Below, in pieces: positions 1-9,815 of a stretch of 64,000 nt of DNA (within the stretch, counting starts at the first letter, position 1; each line of letters begins with the position of its first letter). Source of the DNA: Nannochloropsis salina CCMP1776. Lineage: Eukaryota > Sar > Eustigmatophyceae > Eustigmatales > Monodopsidaceae. The position numbers and the translations under genes were made by a program. Under the pieces are notes generated by a model. That model ran no database searches. It saw only the letters and a list, made by a program, of their open reading frames with translations, and was not told where the DNA came from. The DNA lies in assembly GCA_004565275.1 (NCBI GenBank), contig SDOX01000192.1, forward strand, positions 18,441-82,440, given 5' to 3'.

Positions 1-155
1 TTACACAACCGCTCCCGTCCCATTCCCGTGGAAAATATGCGGGAGAGTTGTTGTGCCATGTTCATTTTACCGAGGACCATTCACGGCTTGTTTACCGAAA
101 GCCATGGCGGCTGTTAGGCTGCTTCCTCTCTCTTCCTCGCTCTTTCCTTCCCCAG

Positions 156-599
156 ACCCTCCAAGACAAGGGCGATGCAATAATAGGGTGGCTCCTGAGC
201 GGTCTCATTCTCGCGTCGCAATATAACGACGCCTCTCCTGCCGCCACTTCGTGCCTGAACCCGTCCGACCCACGCCCACCTGCTTTGAATTTCCCGTTTC
301 AATTTGTTCTCCTCGTTGCCGTCTTTCTCCTGTCTGCGTCCATCTCCCTCGTTCTCGCGTGCTTGCTTTCCCTTGCCCTGCTCCTCGCACCCACCACAGT
401 CCTTTTCTTTACGGTGTGCGCATTAGCGATTGGTGCAGTGGGTATGCCCGCTGCGCCCTGCCTATTCTTCCTGCTCTCTTTCCCCTCTGCAGGAGAAAAG
501 GTCCTTCAGCCATGTGTAGAGTGGGTGTTACGCTCTGCACCTGTAATAGGGTATTTCTTGGTAGAAAAAGTAGATGAGGCGAGGAAAGCGGATGGCTAG
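156..599 (+). CDS. 3' terminal exon of a hydrophobic protein gene (partial, left edge)
   Basis: Not recognised with confidence. The frame is open from the left edge to the TAG at 597-599 and has no suitable ATG start, so the gene begins outside the window. A pyrimidine-rich stretch ending in CCCCAG at 151-155 is a good 3' splice site, and reading from 156 in phase 0 gives about 147 residues. After a short polar start there is a long, nearly uninterrupted hydrophobic block (roughly nt 295-480) with two prolines near its middle (APTT and GMPAAP). A charged C-terminal tail ending EKVDEARKADG follows. That layout (hydrophobic hairpin, short charged tail) is seen in membrane proteins and in lipid-droplet surface proteins. 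The lipid-droplet reading is inference only. One or more further introns inside the block cannot be excluded. Confidence 0.35.
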   Translation, partial: TLQDKGDAIIGWLLSGLILASQYNDASPAATSCLNPSDPRPPALNFPFQFVLLVAVFLLSASISLVLACLLSLALLLAPTTVLFFTVCALAIGAVGMPAAPCLFFLLSFPSAGEKVLQPCVEWVLRSAPVIGYFLVEKVDEARKADG

Positions 600-1433
600 A
601 AGCTTTTGTTTCGGACACGGGTTGAAAGGATGTACCACTGCGTCGTACACGCAAGCCTCACATGAGGAGAAGAAAAGACGAATTGTGTCCATTGTTTGTG
701 AGTCGACTGAGCTAAATTTTGTTTCATGCACTTGTTTTCGACATGCAGTCGAGAAATTGTGGTGGCAACGGAGGTCGGGATGCTTGCGAGCCCAAGAGAT
801 CGAGCACTGTGAAATTCGCCGTGTAAAGAAGCCATTCAATGTTATCCTCTACCGCTTTTGGAGAGAAATTTGCCATATGACTCTTTATTAATCAAATGTA
901 ATAGAATAGAAAAAAATGAAGAATAAGAAAGAGAAGGAACAATTTTATGGGGTTTTCAAAATCGAGAGGAATTGCGGGTACTTTCCCGGACGCGTATATA
1001 TTAAAGGGGCAGTTTTAAAATTCTTCGTTTTTCAAAATGAATTAGAAAATGTAGATAGAAGTGCGTAATGCCTCGTGCATTTCGCATGTTCGGCGAGCTA
1101 GTTTCCGAAAAGCTTGCTCTGAAAGACTAGAAGGCATGCTTGTGTGTGATACGTCTCTCGTGTCGCCATCGCGCCTGAGAAACACCGAGTGACTCTCAGA
1201 CGGGGAGCTTGATCCTCAATAACTCTGTGGTCAAGCTGCTGCCAAGGAATTTGCGGGGCTTTCCATGCACGCATGCTCATACACATCCATCTGCACAGGG
1301 GAAACGTGCCAAAGTCGTGACTAGATCGGCGCGGTGGCTTTTGTGCGGAGAGGATGTTGAGCGCAAGTTAGGCATCAGAGAAGACCATGAAGAGACCAAG
1401 CGTGCCGGCTCAGATGCTGCTTCATCTTTAACA
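600..1433. other. Intergenic region, likely 3'UTR then IRE1 promoter and leader
   Basis: No convincing gene. The stretch at about 880-1050 is AT-rich and contains TATATATTAA at 995-1004, a possible TATA-like element for the plus-strand IRE1 gene. From 1209 to 1433 the IRE1 frame is open but has no ATG before 1434. Confidence 0.5.
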
Positions 1434-4400
1434 ATGATCAAGCCTCTGGAAAACAGCTTTTTAAACCGGGGGAGCGCGCGTCGAGTGGCTCAGCATGCGG
1501 CACACCGCCCCCAGGGTAGGCGGAAATGTCGGTCGAGTCCTAGACTTGACATTGGCAGACTGACTCTCTGTTTTCTCCTTTTTTTGCACGGTCTTCTATT
1601 TGTCCTCGCCAGTGCCGATTTTGTCAGTGGCGATGACGGTGATACCCGCGCTCCAGATCCTTCCGCGCTTTCTGTCTTGCACGAGGATGCGCCGGACAGT
1701 CCTCCTTCTCCCCCCCCGCCTCCTCCCCCACGCGCCTCCACCGACCAGCCCCGAAGTGACGACGAAGCCCTCCTGATAGTGGGGACTGTGGATGGCTGGG
1801 TGCATGCCGTCGACTCCGCAGGAGGTGTGGCCTGGTCCTTCGACTCCGGCGCCCCCCTGGTCACGTCCTACCAAGGGTACGACCACGAGCAGCCTTCCTC
1901 CGCCCCCTCGGGCCCCCCCTTCCCCGTCCTAATCCCCGGCGTGGACGGCAGCCTGCTCGTGCACACCCCCGGGAAAGGCATCCAGCGGCTGCCCCTGACG
2001 GCGGGACAGCTGGTGGACCGCGCCCCCTTCCTGGCTGCGGACGGGCGGACTCTCTACACAGGGGCGCGGAGCTCGGAGGCCCTCATGATCGATCTTGACG
2101 CGGGCACCGTCGTCCAGCGGTTTTCAGGCCCCAGCGCCGAAAAAATCGCCCACATGATCGATCCCCGCCTGCACACCCCTACCCTGGCGCCCGCCCCCTC
2201 CCCGCCCTCCGCCTCCGCGCCGCCCTCCCCCCATCCGAGCAGGAAGGCGAAGCGGCGGCAGTTGCTCTGGCTGGGCCGCGTCGAGCACCGGCTGCGGGCC
2301 GTCGACTCCATGTCAGGCCAGGAGCTCTGGAATCTGACCGTCTCGGAGCTGACCCCTCTCTTTCCCTCCGGCCCCCTCCCTGCCTCCGCCTTCTCCTCCT
2401 CCCGCGGGGGCGGGGGAGAAGAGGCCTCCCCCCCCGCCCCCGGGAGCAGCGGCCCAAGCAGCGGGTGGTCGACCCGAAAGCTCCTCTCCTTCGCACCCGA
2501 CAGCAAGGGCGGGGCCCGGCAGCGCCTGGGCCCGTCGACGGCGGCCTTAGACTGGGAGGGACACCGGCAAGGGGGTCTCCTCACGCCCACGCAGGCGGCG
2601 GCTCTGGACGTGCTGGGGCCGGGGCCCGGCTGGGGGGGGGGCAGGTCCTCTGGTGGCCACGCCGGAGGGAGGCGTCCACCGGCGGGACCCGGGCTCGGGC
2701 GAGGCGAGGCTCCTGGTCGCCTTGGGGTCGGCGCCGGTGACGGCCTTCGTGGTGGCGCCCCGGGGGGGGGAGGTCCTGGAGGGGGGTAGCCGGGCGGGGG
2801 GGCGGCCTGGTGGTGCCACTCACGCACACCTTGGTGCCACTGCGAGGGGCTTGGGAGGGAGAAGAGGGGGAGGAAGGGGGGCAGGAGGAGGAGGAGGAGG
2901 AGGGAGGGGGCGAGCAGGCTTCTATGTCCTCCGCCCCCACCGTCTCGGTCGGGCAGCTCCCCAACGGCTGCCTCTACGGTATCGTGCTCGACCCTCCTTT
3001 CTCTTCCTTCTCCCCCTGGGATGCCTCCATCTTGCCGCATTACCTGCAGAACAGATATGCCCTTCCCTCCCCCGCCCTCCCCCCCCCCCCCCACCCCGTC
3101 ACCCCCCCGCCCCCCTCCCCTCCCGGAGACCCCACCCCTGCCCTCCTCCCCCTCCCCTCCGCAAGCCTCCGCCCGCCCCTCCCTCCCTCGCATCCCTCAC
3201 CACCACGAATGCCCCGCCGGCTATCCCAGCAGTCTCTGCACCCTCCGTAGTAAGGGCCAGGGCGGACGCGCTTTCCCACCGTCCGCGTCCCCCTCCCAGT
3301 CGCCTCACTCGCCGCCTTGGGCACGGGAAGGGGCCGGGGAGGGCGGGAAAGAGGGCGGGGGGGAGGGCGGGAGCGAGGACGACGAGTGGGCCCTCACGTG
3401 CCGGCCGGGCGAGCCCGCCTTCCCCGCCTGCCTGCTGGGACTGCACCCTATCCTGGCTCTCCCGCCCATCGTGGCCTCCAGCCCTTCCTTCGCCTCCTCC
3501 TCTTCCTCTCCACCCTCCTCTTTCCCCTCCCCCTCCTTCTCTTCTCTCTCCAAGCCCTCAACGGGAAGCGCCCAGCAGCAGCAACACTACCTGCTCGGTC
3601 TTCCGTGGCCCCGCCTCTTGGACGGGACCTCCGCCCCGTCCTCCCCCCCTCCCTCCCCCCCTTCCTGGTCCTGGCTTTCGCCGTCGACTTGGCTGGCGGC
3701 GTCCCGGGGCATGGACGACCTGCTCCTCCTCCTGCTTCTTGGCGTGGCTGCTCTTCTCGTCACCCTCTTCCAACGCTCCTCCTTAACGTCTTCCTCCTTC
3801 CTGCGCCCGTTCTCCCCGTCCTCCCTCCCCCCCCCGGACCCTGCCTCCCCCCCCCCTACCCCCGACGCCGAGGGGATCTTGCGCGTGGGCCGACTCCGGG
3901 TCTGTGTGGAGGAGGTTTTGGGCTTCGGCTGCCACGGGACCATCGTCTTCAAGGGCAAGTTGGACGAGCGCCCCGTGGCCGTGAAGCGGATGCTGCGAGC
4001 CTTCCACGCGGCGGCGGACCGGGAGATCCGCCTCTTGATCGAGAGCGACGGGCACCCCAACGTGGTCCGGTACTTTTTGAGGGAGCAGAGCGGGGACTTT
4101 GTCTACCTGGCCCTGGAGCTCTGCGTGTGCTCGCTGCGGGACGTGGTGGGGCGGCTGGAAAAGGCGATGGAGGCTGTGGGGGAGAGTGGGGGCGGACGCC
4201 GGCGGGCCCAGCAGAGCCGCAGGGTCTTTGTGGGGAAGCTCTCGCAGCGAGAGAAGGAGGGGGCTGAGGACGGGGCGGAGGGCAACGAGACGCTTGGCGT
4301 GGTCCCGGCGCCTGTGCGCAGCGCCCTCTTCCAAATCGCCAACGGCGTCACGCACCTCCACTCCCTGCGCATCGTCCACCGCGACCTCAAGCCTCACAAC

Positions 4401-6552
4401 ATCCTCCTCGCCTCCGCCGCCACCACCCCCTCCGCCCCTGCCTCCCACCCGCCCTCCGCCCCGTCCTCCACACCCCCCCTCCTGGTCGACGGCGTGGAGG
4501 AGCTCAGCCAGTACGTCTGCAAGATCAGCGATATGGGGGTGGGCAAGCTCCTTGCCCTGGGGCAATCCTCCTTCGGCATCACGTCCCTCTCGGCCCCGGG
4601 AAAATCCGCAAAGTCCCGCTTTCCTCCCCCCTCCACCATCCCCACCACAGGCGCGCGACCTTCATCCCCCTCCTCCTCCTCCTCCATGGCCCCTCGTCCC
4701 GAGGAGGCGCAGTCCTCCGTGCCGCTGGGCCCGGGGAGTGTGGGCTGGCAGGCGCCGGAGGTGTTGGCTGCGCGCCTGGGGCTGGAGGACACCGGGGCCG
4801 TGGTGGGAGGCAGAGAGGAGGAAGTCGGGGCTGGGAATGGGCACAGGCTCGCGGGGTCGAGCAGCTCGTTCCCAGCCCCTCCCTCCTGCTCGGGGCGGCG
4901 AACGCAGGCCGTGGACGTCTTCTCCCTCGGCTGCGTCTTCTACACGGTCCTGGTCCCGGGCGCCCACCCTTTCGGGGAGTGGTACGAGCGGGAGCGGAAC
5001 ATTCTAGAAGGAAAGCGGGACCTGAGCGGGCTGGCGGAGAGCCCTGAGGCCCGGCATCTCCTCGAGGCCATGCTCTTCCCGGACCCGGCGCGGCGACCCA
5101 CAGCCCGCATGGTCCTCCACCACCCCTTCTTCTGGGCGGAGGACCGGCGCCTGGCTTTCCTCGTCGACTTCTCGGACCGGGTGGAGCAGGAGCCGGCGGA
5201 CTCGTTGCTCGCCCTGGCCGTGGAGGCAGGGGCCGCGGAGGTGGTGGGGTCGGCCTGGGACGCGCGTCTCGACGCCGGGCTCCTGGTGGACGTGAACAGG
5301 TACCGGAAGTACGACACGGCCTCGGTGCGGGACTGTCTCCGCATCCTCAGGAACAAGCGACACCATTTCCACGAGCTTCCCGAGGCGGTGCAGCGGGTCC
5401 TGGCGCCCCTACCCGGAGGTAGGAGGGCGGGGGGCTGCGTCCATGAGAGGCGAGGGCGAGGGGCCGGCAGAAGATGTGTTGAATGCCCTCACGCAGAGGG
5501 GGCATCCCTTTGCATGTGTCGCATGCTCCTTCCAGTCCACCGTCCCTGGTGCTATTCTCTAACACCCTCCTTCCCTCCCCCTAGGGCTGTATCGCTACTG
5601 GCAGCGGCACTTCCCCCGCCTTTTGATGCACTGCCACGGCGTCTGCACCCGCCTGCTCACGCGCGACAAGCTCTTTCAGACCTACATGGGGCCCGAGAAG
5701 GATCTGCGCCAGGACTACGAAGAGGACAACCAGGTGGCAGCCTCGCAGGAGCTCTCTCACGGAGGCCAGGGGAAGGCAGGGGGGGAAGCCCCCCCCCCTT
5801 TGAGCAAACCAGGCGCCCCGGACACGCCTAGCCTTGAAGAGAAAGGCGCTGGCGCCGAGCCGGCGTGTCCCGTTCTCTCCGATCCAGCCAACGCCCTCTT
5901 TCTCTCCCAAGTTGTCGTCTTTGCGGGCAGCAGCTTGGCTGCATCCTCTAACAGCCGGGGCTGGTGGCGCCCGGCGGAGCACTGGGCGAAGCGGGGGGAG
6001 GCGGGCAAGCCGCGCCCTCGTCCACCGCACCTGACCCGGATGTTGACGGACGCGAGGTACCGAACTCGGCTCTGTCAGCACTACGAGCTGAGTTGCGTGC
6101 CAGGGGCGGCGGAGGGCGGGGAGGGCGGGGCGGAGGGCCCCCCCACGTGTGCCATGCGCCGGAAGAACAAGTGCGACTTCGCGCACGGCCCCATGGAGCT
6201 CCGAGTGAAGGAAGGGCGGCGGGGGAGATGGGGGAGGGAGGTGGAGGCACCAGGTGCGGCGCCCTCCCTGTGGCTCAGTGGCGGGGAGGACGTGCTGGGC
6301 CTGGCGCGGAGGGCAGAAAAGGGGCGGGTGGGAGGGAGTGGGGGTGGTGGAAGCGGGGGGGTGGGAGGGGGAGAGAGGCGGCAGAAAGTCTCGAGCGTGC
6401 CTGTCGGGGAGGAGGGGAGGAGGGACGGGTTTTCGGCTGGCCGGAGCCCGGTTGCACAACGGCAGCAGCAGGAGAGAGGGCGGCGGGGAGGGGGTCCTGA
6501 CGATGGACCTTGGCGGCGGGGGCTGCCCGTTGAAGGAGGGGAGGGCCGGTAG
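1434..6552 (+). CDS. IRE1: IRE1-type ER stress sensor kinase/endoribonuclease with C-terminal CCCH zinc finger
   Basis: Transmembrane unfolded-protein sensor: the lumenal domain senses stress, and the cytosolic kinase and KEN RNase splice a transcription-factor mRNA (family knowledge). The ATG at 1434 is the first in frame. It is followed by a signal anchor (LTLCFLLFLHGLLFVLA) and a PQQ/propeller-like lumenal domain (GTVDGWVHAVDSAGG, later YTGARSS). A transmembrane helix (MDDLLLLLLLGVAALLV) lies near 3710. The kinase domain shows GFGCHGTIV (near 3920), VAVKR (near 3980), HRDLKPHN (4378-4401) and DMG (near 4532; DMG in place of DFG, as in plant IRE1). The KEN domain contains RNKRHHFHELP, with the Asn and His expected for RNase activity. 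Exon 1 is 1434-5418 and exon 2 is 5585-6552; the 166-nt intron is in phase 1. The lumenal part needs three +1 frame changes at G/C runs. After KEN (YRYWQRHFPRLL) the same frame continues about 270 residues and includes a CCCH finger, ending at TAG 6550-6552. Confidence 0.85.
2632..2641 (+). other. Frame change at a run of ten G in the IRE1 lumenal domain
   Basis: Before this run the lumenal sequence reads in frame 3 (…LTPTQAAALDVLGPGPG). After it, sensible sequence (GPLVATPEGGVHRRDP, APVTAFVVAP) is in frame 1. One surplus G restores continuity, so a homopolymer length error is the simplest reading. Confidence 0.6.
2762..2802 (+). other. Second frame change among G runs in IRE1
   Basis: Family-like sequence passes from frame 1 (TAFVVAPRGGEVLEGG) to frame 2 (GLVVPLTHTLVPLRG). 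Candidate sites are the nine-G run at 2762-2770, the six-G run at 2781-2786 and the seven-G run at 2796-2802. The sequence alone does not say which. Confidence 0.5.
3079..3092 (+). other. Third frame change at a run of fourteen C in IRE1
   Basis: Upstream, frame 2 gives APTVSVGQLPNGCLYGIV, which resembles an IRE1 lumenal strand. Downstream, frame 3 gives ECPAGYPSSLC and later CLLGLHPILALPP, and it continues into the kinase. The sum of the three shifts is zero modulo three. Confidence 0.55.
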
Positions 6553-6988
6553 TGTTGGAGGAGAAGGAGGATGCAGGGAACTGGGAGGAGGAAAAGTATG
6601 CGGATGGAAATGGATGCCACAACTCGGTTAAGATAGGGTAAATAATAGAGCACAGGGAGCCGGCCAGGGATTGGGTGTCTGCGACGGCTAGGGGGGCTTC
6701 TACAGAGGAAACGTTTAGAGGAGGGGCAGGAACGGGAAAGTCTAGGAGGGCAAAAATAGAGTTGTATGATAATGAGAAGGCGCTTGTGACGGTCGTGCAA
6801 GTCATGGGGGCCCAGGTACTTCCATGCACAAGAATGTTAAAAGTAACTCAGAATCTGAATGAAGACACTAAACAACACGTTCTGCGGGGCATGTGGGAGG
6901 GGCGGTGTGTCCGTGATATTGCGTTAGGCCAGCATTCAAATAAATTTTTCCTGCTAGCAGCCTATCCTAGCACTCCATCCAATGCCTG
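6553..6988. other. Convergent intergenic region
   Basis: Lies between the 3' ends of IRE1 (plus) and the next minus-strand gene. It holds purine-rich sequence and no supported gene; presumably overlapping 3'UTRs. Confidence 0.5.
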
Positions 6989-9079
6989 TCATCTTTGCGG
7001 CCTCAGTGTTCGCCGCCATGAGCCAGGTCTCATCCATCTGCCCAGCTCCTCGAAAAGAGGGGCCGGCGCGCCAAGGTAGGTCCCGACGGTGGCAGGGGAG
7101 AAGGACGCCAGCGAGGCTTCCTTCCCCCCTTCACTCCCTGGGTCCTCCGACCCCTTCCCATTCACAACAACCGCTGCCGGGGCACAACCACGGTCCCGCT
7201 CGATGGCCGGTGCGGGGTAGATCCCCTCCAACGCCTTCAACAGCGCCGCATTTTCCTCCGCAGTGACACTTGCATCCAGCCAACTCACTCGCAGAGCAGC
7301 GGTCTTGTCCTTCCCGTGTTCCCTCCCCCCGCGGACACTGCCTCCCTTTTTCATGGCATGTATCGCCTCGGCCGCCCTCGCGCTCGGCTTTTGCTGTCCG
7401 CTCGTAGGGAGCTCTCCGTTTTTCGTCCCTCTCTCGTTGTCGTGGTGGATCCCCCTTGATGGTTGCTTGGTAAATGGAATGGAGGCTAGAGGGGTCCCTT
7501 GCTTCACGTCGTTGGCCATCTTCTCCATCGATAACGGATCTTGACTTGCCCCCGCTCCCTCCTTCATCCCCTCCCTCAGCCCCTCCCTCAGTCCTTCCCT
7601 CCGGACCTCCGAGCGTGCGAGACGCGCTTGCAGCACTTCGTTCTCTTCTTGCATAGCTGAGAGACGATCAGCCATGCGAGCAGAGAGGGAGAGGAGAAAA
7701 GAGGGCGGGAGGGAGGAGGCGTCGCAGGGCGAGACCGAGCGCAAGAGTTGTTCTTCGGCTGTGCTCATGAGAGGGCCGAGTGGCGGGCATGCCAGCAGGG
7801 TGCGAAAGAAAGCGGCTGCGTCACGAGGGGTAAGGGAGGACGGAGTATCGACAGACACAGGCCTTGTTCGGGCTGTGGTGGTGTGTGGAGGGGCGGGCTG
7901 AGGCGGATGAGAGGCAGGACGAGGAGGTACTTTGGGAGTTGAAGAGGAAATGGAAGAGGGAAGGTGGGAAGAGTAGGAGGAGGATGAAGGCTGGGTGGAG
8001 GAGGAAGACTTCCTGCCGTGGGTTTGGGGTCTTTGCCAACGGGCGGGAAGGGGGCTGGGCGGGACTAATTGCCTGGGGGGAGCAGGGGCGGATGCAGCTG
8101 AGCGGGCCCCCCGTGGCGCGAAGTCAGAGAGCGAGGACCTGGAAGTCTGCGTGCGAGACAGACGCTCCTGGAAAGCCGACATCTCCGCCTGCCAATTCTT
8201 GCTTGATGCCAGGCATTCTGCAGCTTCGGCGCGACGGGCCGCTCCAGCGAGGCTGCGGGGACATTTTTGGGAGGCATTTTCCCGGCGTCCGTCGGGAGTG
8301 GACCGAATTCCCGTCAAGGAGGGGTCGAAGGCACGCTGTGGTGAGCTCCTATCCCCCGAGCCGCCATTCCTTTCGTGCACAAATGCCTTCCAATCCCAGC
8401 ACGCTCCCGCGTGAGAGAAGTCCTTTCCGCCCCCTTGGGGAAAGCTCCTACCTTGCATCGGTCCTAAGGCCAGTCGCGCGGCCAAAGAGCCCGAAGGAGG
8501 GCCCGCCACGGCTTTTTCCCGCCCGGCCAAGGGAGAAGTCGGCACCGACAGGGCCTCTCGCTTGGACGTTTCTCGACTCTGACTGCGCTCTGACCCTTTG
8601 TCTCGCCTACCTCGGGGCTGAGACGACTGCAGAGCTGCCTTGCGCCGGGCTTGCTCTTGGGGGTTAAGGCGATATATAGCTGGGTTCTTGACGTTCGAAT
8701 CCCAGGAGGGCCGGGCTGGCACGGCAGAAGATGAGGAAGACGCGGAGGCGGCAGGGGGAGATGCTAGAGTACGGGTTCGCATTTGGGATGGAGGAGTAGG
8801 GATGGAGAAGGAAGAAACGTCGGCGCCGGAGAGGGGGAGAGCTCCGGTTTTTGGTGTCGAAGCAGACTTTGAGGAGGTGGAAGGCTTTACAGGCACACGC
8901 GTCGCGGGTGAACAAATACCGTGCTTCGTGGCGAAGGGGGATGGATGAAGGCTCGAAGGAGAAGAGGATAAATTAGAGGCTTTACGCCAAATGCGAGATT
9001 TTGGTGGGGCGTTGGAAGTCGTGCCTTCGCTCTGATTGCACACTTGCTGGCGGGGAGGATTGAGGAGTGTTGTGGGCAT
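6989..9079 (-). CDS. Hypothetical disordered Ser/Pro-rich protein with short coiled coil
   Basis: Not recognised. A single open frame of 696 codons starts at an ATG (complement of 9077-9079) and ends at a TGA at 6989-6991; no intron is needed. Most of the protein is low-complexity Ser/Pro/Ala/Arg and probably disordered. Two parts look ordered. One is a short segment NPAIYRLNPQEQARRKAAL near residue 130. The other is a helical, charged heptad stretch near residues 465-500 (MADRLSAMQEENEVLQARL), followed by LREGLREGMKEG repeats, likely a short coiled coil. There are no transmembrane or targeting signals. It is convergent with IRE1 and divergent from the Cys-repeat protein. Long open length in GC-rich DNA can arise by chance, but the ordinary ATG start and the coiled coil favour a real gene. 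Confidence 0.55.
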   Translation of the reverse strand: MPTTLLNPPRQQVCNQSEGTTSNAPPKSRIWRKASNLSSSPSSLHPSPFATKHGICSPATRVPVKPSTSSKSASTPKTGALPLSGADVSSFSIPTPPSQMRTRTLASPPAASASSSSSAVPARPSWDSNVKNPAIYRLNPQEQARRKAALQSSQPRGRRDKGSERSQSRETSKREALSVPTSPLAGREKAVAGPPSGSLAARLALGPMQGRSFPQGGGKDFSHAGACWDWKAFVHERNGGSGDRSSPQRAFDPSLTGIRSTPDGRRENASQKCPRSLAGAARRAEAAECLASSKNWQAEMSAFQERLSRTQTSRSSLSDFAPRGARSAASAPAPPRQLVPPSPLPARWQRPQTHGRKSSSSTQPSSSSYSSHLPSSISSSTPKVPPRPASHPPQPAPPHTTTARTRPVSVDTPSSLTPRDAAAFFRTLLACPPLGPLMSTAEEQLLRSVSPCDASSLPPSFLLSLSARMADRLSAMQEENEVLQARLARSEVRREGLREGLREGMKEGAGASQDPLSMEKMANDVKQGTPLASIPFTKQPSRGIHHDNERGTKNGELPTSGQQKPSARAAEAIHAMKKGGSVRGGREHGKDKTAALRVSWLDASVTAEENAALLKALEGIYPAPAIERDRGCAPAAVVVNGKGSEDPGSEGGKEASLASFSPATVGTYLGAPAPLFEELGRWMRPGSWRRTLRPQR

Positions 9080-9815
9080 GGTACTGTCCTCTCTACCGCC
9101 TGCTGCTGAATCCTATCACTTGACGGCTTACTTTATCCCCTTGCACGTAAAAAAATAGATCAGAATGTGAAGAGGGCCTGAACGTGGAGTGGAACGTCAC
9201 AAGGGAGGGCAGCTCGCCGCAGGGCAAAAGCGAAGCGATGTCTCGTGCCGGGGGGAAAAAGACACGGCCTCTGTCTTGTGCGGGTACATATGATTTATAA
9301 GAGAGCGAAGATGGACAGAGTTGCCGTCGCGATGTGAGCTCGTTAGCTTTTTTGGTTTCTAGACTGGGCTGGGAAAATATGGCAGTGTTTCTATTTCCCG
9401 CCTTTCCGATCCTCCAAGTCCTTTTGTTCTACTCATCGTATCTCAAGGTGTGGCAATTCTGTCACGTGTTGACCACGTGATTTCCGCTGAGTCGGATCCA
9501 TGACAAACCGGGCCTGGGATGAAACACAAAGCTTGTGTACATGTGAATGGTGCCTTCAAGTTTTCCTCGATTGACGGCAAATGCACTTTTGCCGCCATAT
9601 CTCCTAGACTGCCCACTTTGAAGTAAAGCGTACCACTGCCAGAGAATCCACACGTTCTAGGAAATGGTGAGATGCCAAGAGATGTTTATACTTCGTTCTA
9701 TCAAGATGCTCCCGACCAACATCAATGGTAAATTCCCCCTTCACTACCTTTGAATAGCATCAGAGACACGGCTGTCAAATTTGTACACAGGCGTTGACCT
9801 GCAGCTCCTGAGGCT
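9080..9815. other. Divergent promoter region
   Basis: The spacer is shared by the minus-strand orphan and the plus-strand Cys-repeat gene. It is moderately AT-rich, with a weak TATA-like patch (ATTTATAAGAG near 9291). I see no RNA gene or repeat. Confidence 0.45.

Noticed and set aside
574-891. 105-codon plus-strand frame after the first gene
   Set aside because: Overlaps the end of the upstream coding exon, no recognisable sequence, likely 3'UTR.
2054-3193. Long minus-strand open frame opposite the IRE1 lumenal domain
   Set aside because: Pro/Gly/Arg low complexity created by GC-rich codons of the real gene; no domain, and IRE1 homology is on the plus strand.
8683-8700. GACGTTCGAATCCC resembling a tRNA T-arm/B box
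   Set aside because: No matching A box, acceptor stem or anticodon arm nearby, and it lies inside an open coding frame.
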